A stretch of DNA of 64,000 bases from Nothopassalora personata (lineage: Eukaryota; Ascomycota; Dothideomycetes; Mycosphaerellales; Mycosphaerellaceae), in contig CM066290.1 of NCBI GenBank assembly GCA_033816765.1, forward strand, positions 3,906,001-3,970,000, given 5' to 3'. How positions within the stretch are numbered: the first letter of the stretch is position 1; each line of letters starts with the position of its first letter. Shown here in pieces: positions 25,619-33,760 of this stretch. The position numbers were made by a program, and so were the translations under genes. A model generated the notes under the pieces. It made no database searches, had not been told where the DNA came from, and was given only the letters and a program-made list of their open reading frames with translations.

Positions 25619-26092
25619 CTATGCGGAGCCGAACCAGGTCTTGTGGCCGAGGACCATGCGGATCATCATGTATTGGGATGCTTGAGGTCGTGTCAGTCTC
25701 TCCAGGACTATCAAGTGTCACTCTCGGTCGTTCTTACCAGCAGTGGTCGAGATGAGGAGAGCGTAGTATGGGTAGAGCATGTACTTGGCGCGCGGGCCCT
25801 GTTGTTCATCGTCAGTCTCTTGCCATACGGTCTCCTCTCCCCATGCTGCCAGTCCTTTCCGGCCCCGCTCCCGGTGTACGCACCTTGTTCCACTGTCTAA
25901 CGCCGTCGTGGGTCTGATGCAGTCGCTGCCATGCTGGTACGTTGTTCTTGCGGTAAAGGCCGGGGAAGGATGGGAATCTGGGAGGAAGAGTTAGGCATTG
26001 GGTCGTGCGGTGTCGTGGTCCAGCGTCTGGTGATCGGCCGTGGATGCGTGTATGGGGACTCACCCTGCCTTACGAGGGAATGAGGCGCGCAT
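25619..26092 (-). CDS. Cytochrome c oxidase subunit VIIa (COX7a / yeast Cox9 type)
   Basis: Four small exons on the minus strand: 26092-26064, 25977-25884, 25798-25738 and 25680-25619 (introns 86, 85 and 57 nt). They join in phase to an 81-residue protein. It shows the family signature VPAWQRLHQTHDGVRQWNKG, then a single membrane segment (KYMLYPYYALLISTTAASQY) and the C-terminal MVLGHKTWFGSA. This is a small nuclear-encoded subunit of respiratory complex IV in the inner mitochondrial membrane. None of the exons was long enough to stand out alone; the identification rests on the continuous family pattern after splicing. The gene is divergent from a PPR-like mitochondrial protein gene 246 bp away. 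Confidence 0.9.
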
Positions 26093-26338
26093 GTTGGCGG
26101 TGATCAGGGTGGTGGAGCGGAGTTCGATGTCGCGGTAGTGGTGGTGAAGGTCAACGTCAGGTACGGGAGGAGAGCTGCTCGTTCGGGATGTTCCGGAGAA
26201 GCGAGCCAAGCCAGCCAAAGTAGAACTACTTGAGACGACGAGACAGAGAATGCATTAACATCGACACGACGAGCTGCTGGAGCTAGACACAGATGCAATG
26301 GCGCCAGATCGAGGAGACTGTCTAGCACGTCCGACGCG
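26093..26338 (+). promoter_or_regulatory. Shared divergent promoter between COX7a and a PPR-like gene
   Basis: Only 246 bp separate the two ATGs, so both genes must be driven from this stretch. No TATA box is obvious. Both products are expected in mitochondria, so joint control is plausible, though the sequence does not prove it. Confidence 0.6.
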
Positions 26339-29038
26339 ATGGGCGCGACGACATTCGACAGGTGGCTAGGGACTCCATCGACCATCTGCTTCCTACGTCG
26401 ACTTCTCGCAGCTACTGGAGAGACGAACTATGGTAGTGCGACATTGTTGACACCCGGCTCTACAGGTCATGCTCGGCCATACAGTACCACCGCGGTGAGG
26501 GGATGCAAGCGTTACCAAGCTCGCTTCAGAAAAGTTGTGCCCGCTGTTGATGGATATGCAGCGCCTGGACGTACAGCACCAAAAGATGCCAAACGGATAG
26601 CATCTCCGACCGAGGATGTCGCCGAAAGAGCCACACGAGCCTTGTGGGTGCACGTAGATGTTGCAGCGCGGCGAACACATGCCCAATCAGTGCAGGGTCA
26701 GAAAGAGGGTGGACAAGACGTACAAAGCTGGATAGAGACGCTAGAGCGCAGGCAGCGTCTCGATGGATTCGCTGGACTTCATGATGTCTGGAAGGGCATG
26801 CGGTACCGTGGAATCGATCTTCCCGTGAAAGGACCTCAAGCGGATATCCTATGGCCCATTCTTATCAACGCCTGCATTTCACCCAAGTTCATCGAGGATC
26901 ATGATGTTCTTCGAGATAGCATTTGGCAGCATGCCAAGGATCTGTACGCGCGCTCGGGGTCACTATATCCACACCTGTACAGGTTGATCATTGGAAGAGC
27001 CATTCGGTACAAGCCAAAACAGTTCTCGATCAAGTGGCACCAGGAATTTCTGAGAGACTTTGGCGCATCCAATATCGATCTGCGGCTCTTAGCACTAGAC
27101 TTTGCCAGTACTCTGCACGCCCCGGATGCCTTCAGGAATTTCAGCGCTGTCTATAAACTGAGCGATCAAAGGAATCTGTATGATTCCTTCATGTCCGCAC
27201 TGCTTTTGACCGGCGATGAGCGTTTTGCTCTGCGCTGGCATCGAATCTTCATGAAGCATGGTGACGGGCCGAGTGCCGAGATGTTCGCAACCGCTGGCGT
27301 GCAACGCATGTTTCGCCTTGCTGAGGACCGGTCATTGCCGATGGTACACCGGAAACCATCAGACGTTTCATCTATGTTGGCTCGAGGTGTGCAGTTCCCT
27401 GCTTTGACTCGCGCTACCATGTCGACAATGGTAGGCGAAGCACATGGCATCAAGCCCAAAGAGGTCAGCGACAATTTTGTGGCCAAGCTCTTCGCAACCA
27501 ATGCATTCTCGCTGGACATGGTGCTGAGGGGCCTGAGCTTCTTCAGCATCGAAAGCCTTGGCCCACTAGCTCTACATGAACTTGCCATAAGAGCTGAATC
27601 GAGGGATGAGATGAAGCAGATATTATCCAATCTCAAGACTTTAGGTATCGAAGTCGGGCACTCAGTGTACGGGAAAGTGCTGCAAAAGGTAGTTCACGAT
27701 GGTCCTGACGAGCTATTCGACGTCCTATTGGCAAACGACCAACACCCCGAGGCGTACGACGATTTGAAGGTGCAGGCACGTTTACTGCACGTCTTTCTTG
27801 CCGAAGGAAACTTATCAAGGGCACACCTGGCTCTTACTGCCCTGGCCAGCGGCGGCGCGCCCTCGAATGTGGCTGCTTGGAACGTGACGCTTCAGCATTA
27901 CATTCAGACTGGGCAATACCAATCGGTCATCTCCACGTATCAGCAAATGCAGCTAGTCGGTGTGACTGTCACGAATCACAGTTTGGTTTTGATAAGACGG
28001 CATCTTCTCCCGCCACGGGATCGTGGTAGAGGACCCTCACATGTGGAACCATTGGAGACAGAGAACAAACGTCCTCTACAATTCATGACCAACGTAAGCA
28101 TTTATGCAGCACAACACGGGACCCCTGTGTATCCCAGCATTTGGATCGAGCTGCTGAAACGATATGGCATGATGAATAGATGGGATGAGCTGGAGCACCT
28201 TGTCCGGACCCTGGTGCCGTGGTACAGCTCAAAGTGGAAGCGACTTGGGTGGTACAGCTTAAAGTGGAAGCGAATTGCGAAGCAACGTCACGAGGTCGAA
28301 CCACATCAGCTAAATCACATCTTCAAGGGACAAATGCTCAAGGCGATCGTAGCGTGGGGGTTCAAGAACGCAGCTGAGCGTCGGCTTCTGAGCAACAAAG
28401 GTATCGGAGCAGCGCACGGTCACTGCGAGACTTGGGCACAAGGGGTAATGCTACTGAAGCAGCTGAGCGCCCATGGGCTTCGTATAGCGCCAGAAACTGT
28501 TCGAGATGCTTTACTGACCCGTCTCTGGATCCTGTTTGGCCCTGCCTTCTCATCGAAAGCTTCGAACGAGCAGTACAGACTAGAGAATGAATTGACTCTG
28601 GCCCACTACATACGGCACGCCAACGAAGTCTGGGACGGAGCCCTTTTTCCCGTCAGACCTGAGCTACTGCAAAATATCCCTGGTAACTCCGCAAAGCTCA
28701 TGCTCACCATCTTCGGGCCAATCCGACGAGTCAGCTTGAGGCGCAAAGAAGTCGCCGATGTCGTAGGCTATGCCCACTACTATGCCCACACCATAGAGCA
28801 CAGGAGACGTAGACACGATCGCAACGGTGCGCGAAGAGCGCGTGCTTGGCAATACAGCCCGTTCCGATTGATCGCCCCGACGAAGGCCAAATCCAGCAAC
28901 CAACCTATCAACCCTCAAGCACTGCGTCAATTGCCTTCTGCTCATTCAGCGAATTTGCATCCGCTACCCAGTCCTGCAGATACTCCGGCACGGCCTTTAC
29001 CTTATTCTCCTTTCCAGCAATCGGTTCTCCCAACGTGA
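26339..29038 (+). CDS. Large mitochondrial PPR-like protein
   Basis: Single exon, 899 residues, ATG at 26339. The N-terminus is Arg/Ser/Thr-rich without acids (RRLLAATGETNYGSATLL), fitting a mitochondrial presequence. The body is helical, with pentatricopeptide-like units, clearest around residues 430-570 (GIEVGHSVYGKVLQKVV, then AWNVTLQHYIQTGQYQSVIS, YQQMQLVGVTVTNHSL). Fungal proteins of this kind bind organellar RNA and act in its maturation or translation. Bases 28220-28279 hold an in-frame 30-bp tandem duplication (WYSSKWKRLG / WYSLKWKRIA). The last 131 bp overlap the coding region of the convergent PNPOx-like gene. The exact RNA target is unknown. Confidence 0.75.
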   Translation: MGATTFDRWLGTPSTICFLRRLLAATGETNYGSATLLTPGSTGHARPYSTTAVRGCKRYQARFRKVVPAVDGYAAPGRTAPKDAKRIASPTEDVAERATRALWVHVDVAARRTHAQSVQGQKEGGQDVQSWIETLERRQRLDGFAGLHDVWKGMRYRGIDLPVKGPQADILWPILINACISPKFIEDHDVLRDSIWQHAKDLYARSGSLYPHLYRLIIGRAIRYKPKQFSIKWHQEFLRDFGASNIDLRLLALDFASTLHAPDAFRNFSAVYKLSDQRNLYDSFMSALLLTGDERFALRWHRIFMKHGDGPSAEMFATAGVQRMFRLAEDRSLPMVHRKPSDVSSMLARGVQFPALTRATMSTMVGEAHGIKPKEVSDNFVAKLFATNAFSLDMVLRGLSFFSIESLGPLALHELAIRAESRDEMKQILSNLKTLGIEVGHSVYGKVLQKVVHDGPDELFDVLLANDQHPEAYDDLKVQARLLHVFLAEGNLSRAHLALTALASGGAPSNVAAWNVTLQHYIQTGQYQSVISTYQQMQLVGVTVTNHSLVLIRRHLLPPRDRGRGPSHVEPLETENKRPLQFMTNVSIYAAQHGTPVYPSIWIELLKRYGMMNRWDELEHLVRTLVPWYSSKWKRLGWYSLKWKRIAKQRHEVEPHQLNHIFKGQMLKAIVAWGFKNAAERRLLSNKGIGAAHGHCETWAQGVMLLKQLSAHGLRIAPETVRDALLTRLWILFGPAFSSKASNEQYRLENELTLAHYIRHANEVWDGALFPVRPELLQNIPGNSAKLMLTIFGPIRRVSLRRKEVADVVGYAHYYAHTIEHRRRRHDRNGARRARAWQYSPFRLIAPTKAKSSNQPINPQALRQLPSAHSANLHPLPSPADTPARPLPYSPFQQSVLPT

Positions 29039-29729
29039 AATACGTCGGCACAACTCCAATCCAGGTATTGTTCGCAACCCCTGGATTCTGCAGATCCGAC
29101 TTCTCATCGCTTGGACCACCTGTGCGGACTTTTGCAGATGCAGTCTCGATTCTCATTTTCAGAACCCCGGTAGATTGGATCTCATCCTTCCGAGGCGGTT
29201 TGCGACTGTTCTCCCATCGCTCTGGGATACTGTTGTTCGTGATGAGTCTCAGCGCAAATTGGACCTCATCCTCGTCTTCAACCATACTTGCGTACCCGAA
29301 GACGACGGCGGAGCGGTAATTGCAGCTGTTGTGGAAGGGTGCCAGTGCGAGGACGTAGCCGTCGACGAAGGTACCACAGACACTGAGGGGGAGTTCGCCA
29401 CCGTTTGTCAGGCGGAAGAGGCGGGCTACGGAGGAGCCGTGGAGGTATAGGCTGGCTTCTTGGTCGTTTTGATGTGTCGCGACTGCCCCGAGCATGGGGA
29501 GGATTGTTGGGAATGATGGGCCTTCTTTCAGGGGTGCGTTGAAGGCGACGTGGAGGATGGGGACTTGGTTGAGGATTCCGTGGACGAGGTCTTGATCGTA
29601 TTTGACTGGAGGCGGGTGTTAGTCGCAATGGAGTAGATATGTGTATATGAGCTGTCTCTTACTTCGCTTTGCTGCTAGTCTCACGCCTTTGCTACGTTCA
29701 TCTGGAATGTATTGTGCTGATGGTGCCAT
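28908..29729 (-). CDS. PNPOx-like flavin-nucleotide-binding protein
   Basis: Two exons on the minus strand, 29729-29663 and 29605-28908, with a 57-nt intron (donor GTAAGA, acceptor CTCCAG); 254 residues. The order KYDQDLVHGILNQVPILHVA, LYLHGSSVARLFRL, LPLSVCGTFVDGYVLA and NYRSAVVFGYASMVED is that of the pyridoxamine-phosphate-oxidase-related FMN-binding proteins (split beta-barrel). The fungal members are of unknown substrate. Exon 1 (MAPSAQYIPDERSKGVRLAA) supplies the typical start. Its C-terminus overlaps the 3' end of the PPR-like gene in antisense orientation. Confidence 0.85.
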
Positions 29730-30104
29730 GATGTGAGGTGTAGCGACTTCTTGGCTGAAAATTTGGTGACTTTGTACTGGGTCTTGGTGCACGCGTGCAC
29801 TTCATATAGTCCTCTATTTTGTGGACCAGTCAGAGTAAACTTGTCATTAGCTTACGCCCTTTGTACTGTATGACTACACGTAATGCATTGACCTTGTCCA
29901 CCATGATCATGTCGGGTGCAGTGGAGCGGTGGAAGGAACATTATGGTTCGGCTGCGACTGCTGTATTGGGCATGCACCTCAACTCAAGGTAAGAACGACC
30001 AATGAAACAACGCCAGTTTGTACATACTGCTAGTACGACGCCCTCGTATGTGAGGTAGGGGAACGATCGTACACATCTCCACCACGTCCACGTCAACTCA
30101 TCAC
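29730..30104 (-). other. Intergenic region between two minus-strand genes
   Basis: Holds the promoter of the PNPOx-like gene and the 3' flank of the SDR gene. No gene or repeat seen. Confidence 0.5.
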
Positions 30105-31055
30105 TCAAAGAGCGTACTTCTCCAGCTCAGTCTCAGTCCACTCCCACAACTTCTTCGCAAGACCGTCATCGCTCGCAGACCGGGAGAGCGGACCCTTGAG
30201 CCCAATAGGCACATAGAACCCACCACTCTCAACCTGTCTCTCCGCGGGGCCCAACGGTGCCGTGGCTGCCCACTGTTGATTCCACGCGCAGGTCTCGGGA
30301 GGCACCATAACCCAGAACGAGGTGATGTACAGGACAATCTTGTAGAAGGTGCTGAGACCCGTGACGAGGCCGGTTGCACTCACCCCGGGGTGGATCGACA
30401 CGGAAACGATCTCCGGGTGGCGATTCGCGTACTCGCGGGCATACAGCACGTTTGCCAGCTTCGACTGGGCGTAGCGCTGCCATGGTGACATGAAGAAGCC
30501 CAGGCCGTCTTGTGGGGTCTTCAGTGTGTCGAACTTGATGCCGCCGCGGGGGTGCATCACGTATGCCATCGACGTGTCCCATACAACGCGGACGTCTCCC
30601 GTGTTCTTGGCTGTCGCTTCAAGCAGAGGCGTGAGGAGCTGTACCAACAGCGCGTGTCCCATGTGATTCGTGCCAAATTGTAGCTCGTAGCCCTGCTTTG
30701 TGAGGCCTGGCGGCTTCGACATTATGCCGGCGTTGGCGAGGAGGATATCCAAACGCTGCTCTTGTGCGAGCAGGTATTTCGCTGCCTTTTGTACATCTTC
30801 GAGGTCTGCCAGATCGCATTGGAGGAAGGTGACCGATGTGTCTGGGAATTTAGTTTTGCAGTCGGCGATCACTTTGTCTGCCGATGGCTGTGAGCGTCCT
30901 GTGAAGTAGATGTGGGCTGGCTCGTGGGCCACGAAGCTAAGAACCGTTTCGCGCCCAAGTCCATTAGTGCCGCCCGTGATCAAGATGACCTTTCCAGCGA
31001 GGCTGCCGATCTCTGTCTTCGCATCGAATACTTGTTTGTGGAAGATGGTGGCCAT
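30105..31055 (-). CDS. Short-chain dehydrogenase/reductase (retinol-dehydrogenase-like)
   Basis: Single exon, 316 residues. Rossmann fold with the cofactor loop TGGTNGLG at residues 27-34, NAG at 108-110, a catalytic Ser at about 162 (WDTSMAY) and YAQSK at 195-199 giving the Tyr/Lys pair. The arrangement is the classical or extended SDR type of 300-330 residues that reduces carbonyls or oxidises alcohols with NAD(P)H. The Arg in TGRSQPSADK after the second strand favours NADP. The segment VLYITSFWVMVPPETCAWNQ may be a substrate lid or membrane contact. The substrate cannot be told. Confidence 0.9.
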   Translation of the reverse strand: MATIFHKQVFDAKTEIGSLAGKVILITGGTNGLGRETVLSFVAHEPAHIYFTGRSQPSADKVIADCKTKFPDTSVTFLQCDLADLEDVQKAAKYLLAQEQRLDILLANAGIMSKPPGLTKQGYELQFGTNHMGHALLVQLLTPLLEATAKNTGDVRVVWDTSMAYVMHPRGGIKFDTLKTPQDGLGFFMSPWQRYAQSKLANVLYAREYANRHPEIVSVSIHPGVSATGLVTGLSTFYKIVLYITSFWVMVPPETCAWNQQWAATAPLGPAERQVESGGFYVPIGLKGPLSRSASDDGLAKKLWEWTETELEKYAL

Positions 31056-31639
31056 AATGTTGTTCGTGATCGTTGTTCCGTTGGTAAAGAGCCTGTAATG
31101 TTACGTGTAGTGCTTGATCGTGTGTGATATTCCCTACAAGGTCACCTATAAATCGCTCTTATAGCATCCAGCTTCAGTTCCCGCAAGGCTGCGCGCGATC
31201 AGCTATGCCAGGCAGACGTCGTTGCGTAAAAGAGGTTCATTGTCGTGCCTATGCTCATCGCCGCGTGTGCAGTTCGTCAGACGCCGAAGCTTCCGTCTCA
31301 CCACTACAAGGACAAGGCAGATGATATTATTGTATTTCTACCGAATGCATGTCCAGCACTAGGTGTATGCCATGAAAAGTTGTCTCGAACCCAGATTGGT
31401 TACGTAATTTAATGATAGCCGCCAACACCATACCCTTATTCTCGCCGTATCGGGATCGGACTCCGTGGTGGCCGCTCAGCTGCCAAGGTCGTATATCGCT
31501 GGATAACCAAATATAGCCTGGTTGACCGGGGGGCAGATATGACGCGGTCGAGAGCCGCCAGCGCCAGGAATAGACACACCCCGCACTAGACCAGCAACCA
31601 CAACTCAACGTCAACCAAGTTCATTCGGTAACAACTCAT
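31056..31639 (-). other. Intergenic region
   Basis: The 5' flank of the SDR gene and 3' flank of the esterase gene, both on the minus strand. Only frames under 100 codons; nothing recognised. Confidence 0.5.
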
Positions 31640-32945
31640 CTACACCGCCCCCGCCATTTTATACACAGCCCTCTCCACAATGCCCGTAATCTCTTTACAA
31701 TCCTTATCACCAGGCGGCATAACCTGCGTCCCAAACGTCAACGCCAGCCCCGCCTCCCGATCAATCAACCAAAAGGTGTTCACCAATCCGCCCCAAGTCA
31801 TAGACCCTTTCTTCCTCCTACCCAGATCATCCTCCAAAAATATCACACCACCCAGCCCATGCTGCACCGGAACCTTATCACTATACTCACCAATCAGCAT
31901 CCCATTATAATTCCTCACAAATTGCGTCAGCGCCTCCTGACTGCCAACCCCCAGCTGCGGTCTAAACATCTCGTCGACCGACTCGGGCTTGAGAAGTCTG
32001 CCGTCGTTGGCGAGGAGCGAGTGGAGGACGGCGATGTAATCGCCCATTTTGGCGTAGACACCATGCCCGCCGAAGCAGTCTGTTGAGTGGGTATTGATGT
32101 TGGTGTCGTTGTCGGGGACCAGGGTGCCGGATTCGGTGCGTTTGACGAGTTGGGGAATTTTGCTGGAAAGGGAGGGTTGGGTTCTCGGCCAGAAGGTCAT
32201 GCCGGTGAGGTTTAGAGGCGCGCAGATGTGTTTTTGAAGCCAGGCTTCGAGGTCAAGGCCGGTGAGCCGGTGGAGGAGCAGGCCGGTCCAGTCAAGGCCG
32301 GGGGAGTAGAGCCAGGAGTCGCCGGGCTCGGCGTGGAGGGCGGTGTCGAAGCGTCCCTGGGATAGGTGTCAATTTCGATGTAGGTGATCTTTTGGAAGGG
32401 GATACTTACAAGAATTGTCCCAGCATTAACCTGCTGCTGTGGATCCCGTCCACGCTGCATTTGATGCTTGATGGTATCTGGTAAGAGCATATAATTCGCG
32501 CCAGAAGAGTGCGTCAAAAGCGTTCGAAGCGTGATGATCTTCTTCCGCTCTTCGAGGATAGGCTTGTCATCCTTGTCGAAACCCTTCAAGATTCCAAGTT
32601 GTCCGAGCTCTGGAATCGTGGGTGAGACATCACCGTCCAGACCAATGACGCCTTGCTCTACTGCCTGCAGAGCCGCGATGGAAGTCAAGAGTTTTGTCTG
32701 GGAAGCGAGCATGAGGACGGCATCTTCCTGGATGGGATCTTCGTCCACACCATAGTGCTGGAGGCCCGTGGCGTGATGGTATTGAAAGCTGCCTGTGCTG
32801 GAATGTCAGATATCTCGAGAAATGATGGATGTAGCGGGTTACAGCTACCATCTCTGTTCGTAGCATAGACAATTGCGTGAGGAATCTTTCCATCCTTGAC
32901 AGCCTGTGCCAATCGCTGCTCCAGCTCTTCTGCTATTGAAGCCAT
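31640..32945 (-). CDS. Beta-lactamase-fold serine hydrolase (class C / EstB-LovD type)
   Basis: Three exons on the minus strand: 32945-32849, 32792-32410 and 32356-31640 (introns 56 and 53 nt), 398 residues. An ATG six codons upstream (32963) is also possible. The nucleophile motif SxxK is SQTK at residues 63-66, in LMLASQTKLLTSIAALQAVE. The second catalytic element is the Tyr of WLYSPG at about 177. Then HGLGGVIF...GSMTWGGLVNTFWLID resembles the third conserved block. Such fungal enzymes are esterases or acyl transferases, often in small-molecule metabolism. There is no secretion signal, so it is probably cytoplasmic. The substrate is unknown; neighbouring SDR and PNPOx-like genes alone do not define a cluster. 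Confidence 0.85.
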
Positions 32946-33760
32946 GACCTTGCTAATGAGCATGGAAGTCAATTATTATAACCTACAGGAGTCTGATCGT
33001 TCTGGTTTTATTCTCCTTCACAGAAACCCTACCCGTATTTATGTCACTCTCCTCTCAAGGTATGTCAGCAGGAACGAAACAACGCTAGTCTATTGTTGGC
33101 TGCTGATGAAGTGCGAGCTGTGATGCCTACCGACGACAGAGCTCCGCAACCACCGCGAACATGGCCGTCAATTGGTTGGAGGAATGTAGTTTCGTGCCCT
33201 CGGGTCAACTTTCAAGCGTGGGAGCCGGATCCCTGTTCAGGTCATGGCCGCACACGTACGGATTCTGCATCCTTTCAGATCCTGCCTGCACTGTGTTATT
33301 CGGCAAGTGTTATACCCGGCCTGTTGCGGGACATTGCGAGGATAATAGAAGATGACAAAGCGCAGCAGCGAAGCTCGTCGAATCGAGGTATGGGATTCTG
33401 ACTGGATCAGAATAGTAAGTGTATCTGTCAATGTCTTCTCCATCGCTTCGAAAGGGTATCCGCTTCCATCGCTTCGAAAGGGTATCCGCTGAAGATCAAA
33501 TAGCTCTGCTATGCTCATGAGCCTTCATGTCCAAAATGCCCTAGCTCTCAAATGCTATTTAGGACTGCCATCGCTAAGTCGATCAAATCCGTTTCCTATT
33601 CAGGTCTTTAGTACGCTCACGATTCCCACGAAGCTCGAAAGTTTCGATCTGAATTCTGGAAAGGCAGATCTGTAACTGTGTCTGACGCCTCCGACTGAGG
33701 TTCAGCATTTGCCTCGTCCGCCGAGACGTCCGCGCTGGCGCCTGTGCTCCTCATTATCCT
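32946..33760 (+). other. Intergenic region with a 26-bp tandem duplication
   Basis: No gene recognised. Bases 33440-33490 hold two copies of a 26-bp unit beginning CCATCGCTTCGAAAGGG. The left part carries the esterase promoter (minus) and the right end is the 3' flank of SSK1. Confidence 0.6.

Noticed and set aside
29278..29628. 116-codon Pro/Arg-rich minus-strand frame
   Set aside because: Out-of-frame shadow of the PNPOx-like gene.
30000..33000. SDR, PNPOx-like and esterase genes as a biosynthetic cluster
   Set aside because: There is no core synthase, transporter or cluster regulator nearby, and the neighbours are housekeeping genes.
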